Shown: positions 27,301-41,600 of the stretch, piece by piece
Layout: each line of letters begins with the position of its first letter
How positions within the stretch are numbered: position 1 is the stretch's first letter
Assembly (NCBI RefSeq): GCF_020497125.1
Contig: NC_059079.1
Location: 53,331,114 to 53,395,113, forward strand
DNA: 64,000 bases
Source: Mauremys mutica
Lineage: Eukaryota > Chordata > Testudines > Geoemydidae
Reading direction: 5' to 3'
Program-made: the position numbers and the translations under genes
Notes under the pieces: model-generated
Databases searched by the model: none
Told to the model about the DNA's origin: nothing
The model's input: only the letters and a program-made list of their open reading frames with translations

Positions 27301-29610
27301 CCATGCCACTGAAGTTAGATTACTGAAATATACTCTACCTGGGGCTATAAATGAAACCATTCTGATATTGCAGCTAGTGCCTGCTCATTAATTGTGCCTT
27401 CTTGCTGGGTGCACATGCACACTTGTGCTCCATAACTTGCATAGGCTGCCAGCTGATTTCTGGATGAAGTTTAAGGTTTGGTTTTAACCTGTAAAGTCCT
27501 AACTGGTTTGCATCCTGACTACTTGAGAAACTGTCTCTATCCTCATGCAATACCTTAGCAGCTGTGATTCTTCAGTGCATCCAAGCTAACATCCACCTAG
27601 TTTTATCAGGTGAGGACGAGCAGCAGAGTTTTCTTGGTTTCTCACTCGTTTCCTATCTTAGAGGATCTGAGCCCAGATTTGATTATCTTCAGGATGCTCC
27701 AGAAGACCTGGCTATTTTCCCAGGTTTTCTTTTAGGATGAAGTTGGGATGGAGACTGGGGTTGGTTTGATTTTAGGAGGGCTGTGTTTAGGGGTTAGAAG
27801 ATTTGTATTTGTTTTGTTTTTTAAAATAACATTTGTGCTTTAATCTATGTAATGTGCCTAGAGCATGTGATAGGCACAAATGGAACATCTACATCATTAT
27901 GACAACTGTTTTCTTACTTCCCCCAGCTAAACCTGAAAACATATCTGTGTCTATATTGCCTGCTCCATTCATCTCTCCTACTCACCATGAATGTTTAAAT
28001 CATATTTCCTGTCAGTCAGTCCTGCCACATTTACAGCCACACACACGTAGCGGCCAGTGTCAGACACTTGGGCGTTCTTCAGCTGAAGAAGATATCCATC
28101 ATTCAGTATTTCTATTCCCCTCCCGTTGACAAGGGTACGACCATCTTTCATCCAGGTTATTGCTGGCTGTGGGTTACCCTGTACTTTGCACTCCAGTGAA
28201 ACATTATTCCCTCGGGTTACAACAACTTCAAACGGGTGGTTCCCACTGTTCAGTATAGTTGGGCGAACTATTAAAGAAAAGGAAACAAAATGTAAAACTT
28301 TAGCATAAGAAGCTGAGGTTCAGAATGTGCACTGATTCTTACACATAAGAATGAGTGAAGTACTTAAAAGGGAGATCACCAAGAAACACCTCACTGCTGC
28401 AGAAAGTGGTGCTGGCAATTCAGTAGGTTGCACTCTGTCTTCTGAGTCGGTACTCAGATAATGCTTGGTGTCAGGAGACACTGCTACTGAAGCTAAGATG
28501 TGAAAAAACATAAGCATGTAAAAATGTCTTTACCACTTGTGGTCAATGGCCTTTTTCACAAGAATATAAGTATTAATCCCAATATTTTGGCTAAATTCCA
28601 GTTAAAGTATTAATTGCATTTGAATGACTTAATATTCACCCCACAGTTTCAAGTGGCTGCTTCATTCTTATTCAGTTCCAGTCCCAAATAGTTGTATTGA
28701 GCTACTGTAGGTACATTTCAATTTAAAGGGAGCTACATTTCAGTGGTGATTCCTGCCTGTGTGTAAGGATCCCAAACCACTTTATAAACATAGAATTATA
28801 GGACTGCAAGGGACCTCAAAAGGTCATCTAGCCTAGTCCCCTGCACTCATGGAAGGACTAAGTATTATCTAAACCATTCCTGACAGGTATTTGTCTAACC
28901 TGCTCTTAAAAATCTCCAGTGATGGAGATTCCACAACCTCCTTTGGCAATTTATTCCAGTGCTTAACTACTGTGATGCATGGCCAGAAAGGGTTAAACAT
29001 CCTGAAAAATAAATAACCCTCAAAAGATATATGGGAAGATAATGTTTGTGTTTTTGTGTATTTACATATGCAGGAGTAGGGTTGATAATGTAATCAACAG
29101 TCCCTGTCTATGCTATAGTCTGATAATTCAGAGATCAAAAAAAATCCTAGCATTTAAATGAATTGTAAACATGGGATATCTCTGTATTCATCTCTCTTTG
29201 AAATGTATAGCAAATAATCTGTGAATAGTGGAGGAACAAGCAAATTGCCTTATGTTAATTCTATAGCTAAATTCCAGTTATGGACCTCCTTCAAAGTCAT
29301 CCTAATTACCTTTTGTTCCCGGAGGAACTCCCAACTTGTCAAAGAGGACATTAAATTGTATAAAAGATCCTTGGGTCCTCGATTCTGTCATCTCAGATCT
29401 GCTTAAACTTCATCGGGGAAGTTTGAGTTGGAAGACTGAGGTCCCAGTTATTCTCGTATGCCCTGAATATGATATTTGGACATTGGACTATAACCTACAA
29501 ACTAAATTCTAAAGGAACTCTTTACAATCACAAAGCTCACCATCTCTGCTGTGAATCTAAACCTCAATGAATTGAACTCATGTCTGTATGTATATTGATC
29601 TTTTAACCAT

Positions 29611-29641
<31 letters not shown>

Positions 29642-32600
29642 TTTTAATAAATTTTAGTTTAGTTAATAAGAATTGGCAGTAGCATGTATTTGGGTAAGAT
29701 CTGGAATATTCAATAACCTGGGAGGTAATCTGTCCAAGCCTTTGAGATTAGTAGAACCTTTTCTTTTATATGATGAAATAAGATTTTCAGAAATCATCAT
29801 ATTTGACTTAGGTACCTGGATGGAGGCCTGAGGCTGGATCACTTTAAGGGAACTGTGTTGTTTGGACATCTGAGTAACCAGTAAGGTAACTGTTTTACGA
29901 AGTCTTGGTAAATCTAAGTACTGGAATATCCACCACCTTTTGGGGGTTTGGCAGCCCCATTCTTTGCAGTTCACCCTAATTGAGTGACCACAGCTGGCCC
30001 CCACTGGGACCACGGTCACAACTACCACAACAGTTAGGAAGCTTTTCCTAATGTCCAACCTAAACCATTCTTGCTGCAATTTAAACCCATTGCTTCTTGT
30101 CCTATCCTCAGAGGTTAAGGAGAACATTTTACCTCCCTCCTCCTTCTAACAACCTTTTATGTACTTGAAAACTGTTATCATGTCCTCTCTCAGTCTTCTC
30201 TTCTCCAGGCTAAACAAACCCAATTTCTTCAATCTCCCCTCATAAGTCATGTTTTCTAGACCATTAATCATTTTTTTTGTTATTCTCTGGATCCGCTCTA
30301 TTTTGTCCACATCCTTCCTGAAATGTGGCACCCAGAACTGGACATAATACTCCAGCTGAGGCCTAATAAGCACGGAACAGAACTGAAGAATTACTTCTCA
30401 CATCTTGTTAACAACACTCCTGCTAATGCATCCCAGAATGATGTTTGCTTTTTTGGCAACAGTATTACACTGTTGACTCATATTTAGTTTGCGATCCACT
30501 ATGATTCCCAGATCCCTTTCTGATGTACTCCTTCCTACTCAGTCATTTCCCATTTTGGATGTGTGCAACTGATTATTCCTTCCTCAGTGGAGTACTTTAC
30601 ATTTGTCCTTATTGAATTTCATCCTATTTTCTTCACACCATTTCTCCAATTTGTCCAGATCATTTTGAATTTTAATCCTATTCACCAAAGCACTTTTAAC
30701 CCCTGCCAGGTTGGTATCATCTGCAAACTTTATAAGAGTACTTCTATGCCATTTTCTAAATCACTGATGAAGATATTGAACAGAACTGAACGTGGAACTG
30801 ATCCCTACAGGACCCCACTTGATACGCAGAGGGACAGTTTGCCCACGTGCCCTTAATAATATCTCTTTGAAAAACTGCCAACTTTCTTGAACTGTTTTTT
30901 CCTCTTAGACTTACTTCCCATGGGATCTTACCTACCTACTCCCAGAGTTTGCTGAAGTCTGCCTTCTTAAAATCCATTATCTTTATTGTGCTGCTTTCCC
31001 TCCTACCATTCCTTAGAATCATGAACTCTACCATTTCATTACTACTTTCACCTAAGCTGCCTTCCACTTTCAAATTCTTAACCAGTTCCTCCCTATTTGT
31101 TGAAATGTTACAGGATTTTTCAGGCTGAAAAGCATTCTATATCTGCAAGGTTTCTAAAAACTTCCGTATTTAGTTATTCTCATCATTTTTCCTTAGCTGC
31201 CTTTTTCTAGGCTGTCTCAGTATTGTGTCCTTTGCTATTTACAATAACAGATAATGTATTTGTTGTATAACACGTGTAATAAGTGTGTATCAGAGCATTT
31301 CTGTATTATACCATATGCAAAACATACTCCTAAATAAACACAGCCAATATATAATGTTATCACAGCGGAAAGTAATTTTCAGGATGAATTCAAGTGAAAA
31401 TCACTTTTGCATCTGTATCTGTTAGATATCAGAACAGACTCAACCAATTCCAGGAATTTCCCATCTGGTGGCTGGACTCACTGTCTGGGTGCCTTACATA
31501 TTATTTCAGCTGAGATTTGAATCAATATCCTTATGGTATATAGCCAGCAGGTTTATCAGGTGACTCCAGAAATTAATCCTCACTCTGGCTGAGCAAGTAG
31601 GATCTTGTGCTGTTGTTGTTCCATCTGGAAGTCACTCTCTGAAAACCTTACAGTCTTAACACAGCTTTACTAATTAAGGTTTCATAATGTAATTGATTTT
31701 CCAGATCGATAACCATATAGAGAATATGACCTACCATAAACTTGCAAATTGTATTCTTTCTTTGTGTTTCCAGCTATGTTTGAAGCCAGACACATATAGG
31801 ATGCAGCATCAGATTTTTCAGCAATTGAAATCTGCAACTGTCTGCCTCCAGACAGCACTCTGACTCTTCCTGTAGGGTCAGCCGGCAATGGAGAACCTGC
31901 AAGAGATATTCTTTCAGATAAAAACACAGAGAATGATAATGAGGTTGTTCAGTAAATTCCACCAGCTCTTTTTAGAAAAATCTGAGCCCAGAGTTGCCAC
32001 TCATAAAAATAAAGAAGTTGCTTAGACCCAAATTTTCAAACTTGGATGCCTAACTTTGGATGCTTATCTCTGATTTGTGCATTTGAAAATCATACATTTG
32101 TTTATGGAGGAGATTTTTGAAGGTGCTGCAAAGTGTGAGCTCTGGGTACTCAGAAAATGAAGCTGCCACTTTCAAATGTTTTTCTCAATGTTGAAATTTT
32201 TTTATTTAATTTTAGGCACCTGAGTGTGAAAATTTAGGCCTTAATATACAGTAATAAGACTACTTGTATTTGCCTTTTTAGCTTCTATAAGATGACAAAA
32301 CGACTAAATGATAACACATCATAATAAGGATTTGCCACAATTGAATCTTGTATGAAAATTCTACTAAGTAAAAGTAGTGTTTTATAACAAACATTTCTTT
32401 TCCTGCAATTCCTACAAATTCAGTTAGGTTCAGGCATTCAGATACCACAAAGAACAGCGCCCTAAAAAGAACATAGATATACAGATAAATAGATAAGACA
32501 GGGGGGAAAGGCACGTCTAGACTTAACACTGGGACTGATTAAGAATATAGGAATTACCATATTGGAACAATGATTCTATCTTGTCTGATATCCTGTCTCC

Positions 32601-35600
32601 AACTGGTTAATGCTTAAGGGTAGTGAGGAAAAATTCAAAATGCACCTAACTGTGCAATATTAAATCATAAGGGGGACATATGCTGGTGATCAGTTTATAC
32701 CCTGAAGCACAAGGATTTACAGATCCCTCTCAATATTGATCTGGGTAAAGGAAAGTTCAGTAAATCACAAATGGCAATAACTGTACCTAGATACTATTGT
32801 CATCATGCTGAGGCTGGGCATGTAAACAGAGCCTAAGGAAATCCCACTGAAATTAGCACTGAATTTCAATGGCATTTAAGCACCTTAATTTCCTTAGGGT
32901 CCTATGAAAATTCCTCCCAAAGTGTTTGAGGGGAAAAATGGTGAAAATTGCAAGAAGAAAATTAACCGTTTCTTTTGTAATTATTGACAATGGTAACTCA
33001 CTGTTCTTTTTCCAGGTAAGGCTTGGTGGTGGAATACCACTGGATTCACATACCAAACTGATAAGGCTTCCTTCAATTACTGCCAGTTGGGAGAGTTCAT
33101 GTGAGCCATAAATACTTGGTGGCACTGAAAACAAATACCAAAAAATGCACTCAGTGAACCAGAATGAGACCTGCTAACACTGGGATAATGTCAGACCTGG
33201 TAAAAGCAAATGGAACACCACTGTGCATTGAGCAGGACACAGGTACTGCATCCACTGCCTGGAGGAGTACCCTTTTGTGGGGTACATCATACTCCCTCTG
33301 GGTGACTGGCTCCCTCCTCCAGGGGAATCAGAGCAGTTCCTGCCCACTGCTGAGCACATACCCTGCAATTCTGACTGGCTCTCATGCAGGTTGCACAAAA
33401 AGAGGCTCCTGTGCCTTTACCTACCTTACAGACCTGCCAGGCAGAATCTGACCCTGAATGATTGCCCAACTCATTATCTTAGCTTATGAACCTTTTGATA
33501 CTGTAAGTCTGCAAGCTACTCAGCCCCTTTTAAAATTCAACCACAGCCAAGATCTTGATTACTTCCCATGGCCACAAAGTCCTTGATTGTCTGCATGCTT
33601 CCCAAAGAAGGATTTCCTTTTGCTGGGTCTAATATTGAGTGTCCCCCTGTTCAGTTATTATGCAATAGGAAAGGAAGCACAGAAAAGAAGGGCCAATCCA
33701 TTTTCACTCTGATCTTCAACAGTTTTTAATATTTTGGGTCAGTTCCCAAAGAAGAGATAATGGCCTGCTTGGAGCTGGGGAGGCAACTTTCCTTAACATG
33801 CAATAGTAAATCCTTGAAAATCGACCAGGAGAAGTAGTGGATACCTCAGGCTGAAGTGGGAGAAGGGACTCTCACTAGTGAATGGATTATCCAACACATT
33901 TCTACCAGATGAAAATAGGAAAGCATTTCTGTCTGACACTCTAGCCCTCTGATTCCCATAATTTTTTATTAAGCAGAAACAGATGCATGAGTTTCAACAC
34001 TGGCAACTGTAAAGCTTTATACAGTATTATACTGGTTTCAAGATCTGGTTTCATTTGTTCTGCTTCAAACCATTAAGCTTATGCCAGTCTCCAAGGAGAC
34101 AAATATTATCTTTAGTACACAGGCTGTGTTCTGACAGTTTCTGCAATTGGAGTTAGCTCTGGGGATCTCACTAGTACTCAGAACATAATCAGACAGACAC
34201 ATTTCCTGTATTTACCACTCAAAAATATGGCAAGCACCATTTCTGCTCCTAGTGAGTAAACAAAGGATTTCATTCTAAACAGTTAACCACAGATGGCTTT
34301 TACAGGCAACTTTTGGTTTCCATTAACTTTTTCCAGTCAATGCTGCTAACGAACACAAAATTATTTCTTCTTTCAAAATGGTATTAAAATGCTCTCTGTG
34401 CACAAAAGGGCAAATCCAGCTCCCTCTGCTGATGCCAGAGAAGAATCTTTTGCAACAGTGAGTCTGCTGTAAAATTGGAGTTGGATGTAGGGTGACCAGA
34501 TAGCAAGTGTGAAAAATTGGGATGAGGGTGGGGGGTAATAGGAGCCCATATAAAAAAATGCCCCAATTATCAGGACTGTCTCTATAAAATGGGGATATCT
34601 GGTCACCCTATTTGGATGTAAGGTGGGAGATGCAGGGAGTGGATGTGTTGCTCATGAAAAGTGTGTGGAGACAGAAGTTTTCTATTTATTTACAAACTAG
34701 GTACATCCTAGGCATCGTCCACATTGTAATACAGCCCCCAACCACCACATAAATGCCAGTCTAAATTAAGATTTTACATTATCTGTTTTTCAAATAAATC
34801 CTGATTTATGAGGGTTCAGGAAAATATAATATTTACCTAGAGTATCATGCTTTATACATAGAGCCAGATTTAAAAAACCTGGCCTCCCTTTTGATGACTG
34901 CATTTAAGAGGGAACAATAATTGCACCTAACTTTGCAGGTCGCTAACAGGAAGCCAAAAATTAGGCTCAAAATATGTGCACTGGATACATATATCACCAG
35001 AATAAAGGAATTATTTAGTTTTGTTAAGGTTATTTTTTTGTTGTTCATAATGGGTGAAATTCAGCCAGTATCAATGACCAGCACAAGGCATATATGCCCT
35101 TCTTAGTCCCACTTTACACTCTATTTTGAGGATTTATGTGAACTTAAATGGTTCCTGGGCCTTGTCCTGGCCCCCTGCACTGAGGTGATTTTCACCTAAA
35201 CAGGACAGTTTTCAGACCTTTATAATAAATCAGAATCAGCAGTCCAATTGTCTCTAAGCCAAGTCATTTATCACATTAAAATCCCATGGTTTAGGATTCC
35301 ATTCATGTTTCACTCACTTGGCATTGTTTTATATAAATATACTAAAAAGTAGTAATCAGTCATACTAATCACTGATTGACTGATACCAGAAAATTGCAAT
35401 CAGATAACTGTTTCTGACTGGTGACAGAATAAACTGATAATGATTTTTTTTAAGTATATTTACGGTCAGAAAATGACTATGCTAAAATAGCACCTTCTCA
35501 CTCAACATATCTGCAACGTGTGATTTCTGATTCATATCTGTCTACTAGCATGACCTATTTTTTTTTTACTACAGCTTTTGTTATTATTTACAACTGTTAA

Positions 35601-38600
35601 ACTGTGCAGAGTAAATATAACTGAGAGAGAGTAATCTGGATTCTCAGACTGCAAAATTGCACACCCCAAAAACTCAGAAATTATGTGGGTTTAATCCATA
35701 TGACATTGGAGTAAACCAATTGGTTAGTTATATATCTAACTACCCATAGTGGATATGTACAGTTTATGCATGCAAATCTGAGATTGTGGGGTGTCTAAAC
35801 ATTTGATTACATTATTTAGAAGCCAAATTGACGTCGTACTGAAAATGTGGCCTAATATTTTTATGTGGGCAAAACTGTGCTTTTGCTCTCTTCACTCCAT
35901 GTATCATAATGCATAGGTATACATTTTAGGTTTGCCTGAAAGTAACATTTGGGTAGTCTCATGTTAATTTCTAAGCTCCTTGTGAAACACTAAGCATGGC
36001 TTATTTATATAGGCAGCAGAGGATCAACCTCAGAAATGAACTACATATGAACTACACAGTGCGCTCCAGCATTATGCTTCACAGCTTTACTAGAGTTTTG
36101 TCCCCAGGCTTGGTATAGTATTATAGACTTACCCCAAACATTGACATTATAATTCTTTTCTGTTTTCCCAGCAACATTTGTGGCTTCACAAGTGTAACGT
36201 CCAGTGTCTTGAACCTGAGCTTCTTCAATCTAGAAATAAAATTAAACCTTTTGACTCTCATTTTGATGAGTAGGTTGTTATTTTGTGTATAGACTATTAT
36301 GTATTAAATGTTATTAGGATGAAGTTGTTTATTTTCACAGCAGTCAATCTAAAACTTTAAACATAAATTTAGTAAGGACGATACACTGTCCTAAAAACCC
36401 AGGAATATGTGCTCCCCATAGCACTCATCCATTATTCATGTTAGTATCAATGGGACTAATGCTGTAAAGATCTCCTCTCAAGTAGCTGGTAGCCTGGAAA
36501 AAGAATAGTGCCTTCATGATTGATAAGTGGCCGAGGAAGTAAGCGCTACAGGAGTCTCAGAAGTGAGCTTTACCTTCAATACACTTCCATCTTCAGAGAT
36601 GCTGAGGCCTGGTTTCTTCAGCAAAGGTCGGCCATCTTTGAGCCAAGTCAGCATGGGTGGGGGAATGGCATTGCTCTGGCAGCGCAGCTCCACTGCTTGG
36701 CTGATGAGCACAGACACATTCTGTTCTTCTCCCATAATGTTTGGTGGAACTAAAACAACACATAAAACAAAGAATAAACCCCCTGGCCAACACATACTTT
36801 CACAGGACACACTGAGGAGTTAGTACACCCACCTAACAAAAATAAGACAGCAGTTATCAGCCAGTTTGGCACATTGTGTGTGGAATGAAACAGCTGGTTT
36901 ACGATCACGTATCAGAGATACTGTCCCAATTGTGTACAAAGAGTTCTCACCACGAGAGAGATGTTAGTGAAATTCTGAGTGGAAAGAAATGGTGAAATTC
37001 TGCTTGCAGGGAGATGAAGATATAAACTAAGGCTATGTCTTCACTATGGACCTTACAGCAGCACGGCTGTACCTCTGCAGCTGTGCTGTTATAATGTCTC
37101 CTGTGTAGCCGCTCTATGCCAGTGGGAGAGAGCTCTCCTGCCAGCATAATTAAACTATCCACAGCAAGAGGTGGTAACTATGTCAGCGGGAGGCACTCTC
37201 CTGCCGACATAGCACTGTCCACACCGGCGCTTTTGTCGGTGAAACTTATGTTGGTTGGAGTGCATTTTTTTCACACTTCTGACCAACAGAAGTTTTGCCG
37301 ACAAAAGTGCTAGTGTAGACAAAGCCTAAGGCAAGTAGGCAAATAGTTAATAATATAATTTAGCAAATGAAAACCACAGAAAAGTTTTTAAGTCCCAGAC
37401 TGAAAAGTCAGAATACATTTAGAACCATGGAACAACTATGGTTCAAAGGGTCGAATAAGGAGCAATGAGATGAGGAAAGAGAAGACAGACTTAACCTGCT
37501 TCTTGCAGTGCCGTGATGACTAATGTTGAAACTATCTCATGTTAGGTTCCTTAAGGAACCATTAATGGAAATCAGCAACAGAAAGTTGTTGAGGAACGCT
37601 ATGGCCCAACTTCATTTTAAATCATCTGCTACACTTTCTGGTCTTTGGGAAGTGAGAGGAGAATTTTGCCCAGAGCGGGCTGAATGTTTATGGTTCCAGC
37701 CAAATGAACGATAATTAATAATTTAATCATCATTAGTTCATAATCTACCATTCCACAGTTATCCTCTGTTTGTTATGTATGGTATTTGCTAGCTAGTTAT
37801 TACATTTGCTGAGAACAAACACTATAATTAAATGCGTGTAACAGCTTCTGTGACAATTCCCACCTCCCTCTACCCCACCATTTTCACACATGTATAATAA
37901 CTTCCTGGAAAATAATCCCCTCTACACAGAGAAAACTTTTTGGAAGTCTGAAAGCTCATCAGCTATTTTGGAATGGTAGAAGAGTAAAAAAACATGCACA
38001 CTTTTCCTCATTTTAAAAATGGGAAAAAAGTCATTGTCGTCGTTCCTCCCACCCCTGCCCCGCGCGCCCACCACCAGCACCACTGGTTACTAAAAAGCAA
38101 CTGTCTTAGCACTTGACATTTAAGTAATACTCACTGAGGAATACATCCAGGACCAAGTCTGAAAAGAGATTTAGATTTTAATTGGGGGACAAATCCTGCA
38201 GATCCTTACTTACAGGAATAGATCTTATTCATGTGAGATACTCTTGTGAGTAAAAGCAGCAAAGAGTCCTGTGGCATCTTATAGACTAACAGACGTATTG
38301 GAGCATGAGCTTTCGTGGGTGAAAGCTCATGCTCCAATACGTCTGTTAGTCTATAAGCTGCCACAGGACTCTTTGCTGCTTTTACAGATCCAGACTAACA
38401 CAGCTACACCTCTGATTCTTGTGAGTAAGGATTTGGAGAAGGCCCGCATTGGCCTGCTAAACCCCGGGTTGTGAGTTCAATCCTTAAGGGGGCCACTTAG
38501 GGATCTGGGGCAAAAATCAGTACTTGGTCCTGCTAGTGAAGGCAGGGGACTGGATTCGATGACCTTTCAGGGTCCCTTCCAGTTCTATGAGATAGGTATA

Positions 38601-41600
38601 TCTCCATATATTTTTAATGATTGAAAACTGGCTACTGTGAGTGCACACCTGGTTAAGTCTGAATATTTGCCCTTGCACAGATGCACAGTACCCGTATGGG
38701 TTCTTTCATACGTGTGTGCTTATCCATAGTAGGCTGAGATTTTCAGACCTACTTGAGAGGGATCAGACAGAACTGGGCTTCCAAAAGCCGTAGGCAGCTT
38801 TGAAAGTGTCAGCTGTGCATCAGAAAGTAAAATTCTTGATAAAATCTTGAAATGATATAAAAAGTTAAGACAGCTTAACTGCATCGGTATTCTTCAGTCC
38901 ATAAAAAGCAACATAGTGTGCTGTTTCAACCCTTCTTTCCTTTCCTGCTATATTTTTAAAAGGAGGCAAATTAAATATAAAAACTTTATTAATACAACAT
39001 TAAGCTGCAGTCAAAAATATAATAAATCAAGAACTGAAAAAAGTTGAGGTCCTAACAACAACATTTGCTTGGCTACATTGCACATGTCTAATGGGGTTTT
39101 TATTTCTGCTCTGTACCACACATCTGCAATATGACATAAAAGGGTGCTGCAATTTCCTTTTATTTTTAACTGTGCAACCTTAACATTCCCAAAATATGGG
39201 GGAGAGAAAAAGGAAACACTAGGATTGTCTGTGAGAAATATCTAAAATGACCCAAAGAAGAGCACTGTGTAGCTCGAAAGCACGTCTCTTTCATCAGCAT
39301 AAGTTGGTCCAATAAAAGGTATTACCTCTTCCACTTTAGGAGAAATGCCACAAACCTTCTTCAAAACAAAGATGTTTTCTTAATTAGTGCATATGAGATT
39401 AAAACTGCCCCAAGGTAGTACTCAATACACCAGCAATACAGCTCTCAAAATATCATGAGAAAAAAAACCCATAATATAGCCTTGCTTTTCTTAACACAGG
39501 AAGTACTAAACAGAACAGCTGATATCGCAGCTTGGAAATAATTTAGGGGGAAAGTCTGGTCTCTGTGGATAAGAAACATAATAACTGTAAAAAAATCTGT
39601 TTATCTTACTTTCTTTGTAGAATTTACAAAAGGCCTAGATTCTTCACGACAGTTTGTGGAACTAAACATTGAAAGCTGACCTGTTACTGCAGAAAGCTAA
39701 TTTATTTCCAAATATTTTTCACCAATTACTTCTCCTTTCAGCTACGTGACTTGAACTATGTTCAAAAGGAAACTGCATCACAAAACTGAGAAGCAGGGAC
39801 TAAAAAAACAGAGAATCTGTTTCTGAAGGAACAAAGGATTAAAATGAATCTAATTATTTTACAGGATATGTTAACAAACTTGTTCGAACTCCTAGTTTGG
39901 CCAAGTATGTATCAAGTCCCTAACCATCTCGGCCCCACTAACATTCCAAAGTATTCTCTCCTTCTCATTTCTTAATTACTCTACCTACTGGAGTTAAGTA
40001 TTAACAATAATATTACTTTTTGGTGACAGCCTTCAAAGCTACTCAAGACTGCCATGCAGCTGAGTTTAATCCAGACCAGCCTCTATTTCAATGCTCTTTT
40101 TAAGCATGCATCACTACAAGTGCATAGAACCCTCTGTCACAGCTGGTGAAATCTCTCACCTTTGCTGTAACCTCAGAGAGGACAAGTACATCCAGTAATG
40201 GGTTGTGGAGACCCTTAGAGAAGGTCCCACCAGCTCAAGACTGAGAAACATTGGCGGGGAAGTGTGGAGGAAGCTCACACTGCCCTGCCTCTGCTATACT
40301 TGTCTTGTAGATACACAGAGGAATATACCGGTATTCCTTCTCAGCATCTGGTCTCTTTCCTAGTTTACATTCGATTAGGCCCAGCCTTCCTTAAAGTAGC
40401 TCTAAGAGTTGAACCCTTGTTATGGATAAAAACCAGTTTGGGCATCAATTTCAATGTTCATACTAAAGCAAGCTGTCAGAATGCTCACCGTAAACTCTGA
40501 GATCAATATCCCTTTGTTTCTCCCCAGCAGCATTCACTGCAACACAGACATACTTTCCTGTGTCACTGATCTGAGCGCTAGTCAGTGCCAAGACACGACC
40601 CCCAGAGAGAACCTGTAAAAGAAAGGTTGAAAGAACACGTTCATTATACACTTCTTAGTTTCTCTAGTAATATACTGCAGTATAACAGAGTTCGAACCAT
40701 TATCTTTCATTTTGAAGCGGAAAAAAAAATGCTCCTATTACATCTCTTTTCCCTTTCCCCTGTGTTTCTCCCAATTCAGATCCTGCAAAGACTGAAGCAC
40801 ATGCTTAACTTTATGCAGGCCCCAACTGGACTATTTGTATTCGTAAGTCTTTTCAGGGTCTGGGCTTTAGCCTCTCACTCTCGGCTTCACACCTATTTTG
40901 CCTCCCTCTCTGCTTGGAACAATCTCCATTTTCTACCACATTCCCTCTCTCCCCTCTTTCAAATCTCTCCTTAAAATCTACTTCTTCCAGGAATCATCCT
41001 ATCTTCTCTTCTCCAACTACCCAGACTGCTTTTTCCCCAGCTATTATTTTGTGTCTTATCTTAGCTATCTCAATGAGAATCCTTCCTTAGCACATACTTG
41101 TAACTTGCAATTTTACTGTATGGTGCTATATACATTATTTTTATTAATAACAATGCTACTAGTTATTAGGGTGACCAGATGTCCCGATTTTATAGGGACA
41201 GTCCCAATTTTGGGGTCTTTTTCTTATATAGGCTCCTATTACCCCCCAGCCCCGTCCCGATTTTTCACATTTGTTGTTTGGTCACCCTACTAGTTATCAT
41301 CATGGCATTGTATCCATGGTTAACATTTCCCTGAATTCCTTTAATGGACATTTTTGTTTGCATTTACTACTGCTGAAAAAGTGCTAGGTTGACAGCCTCT
41401 ATTTATCCACAGGACAGGTTTTCAGTGCAAACTTCCCCAAATTGCCCGACCATTGTGGCTCAGTCTTGATCTCAGTGAATCACCTCACATTTTCAGCACA
41501 ATTTAATTTCCTTTTTCATTCATTCCTTGGGATCGCTGAGAAGTGTCAATTTTAGCGGTATGAACTCTTGACTGAGAGCACCAATCAATTTCATAAAGGT

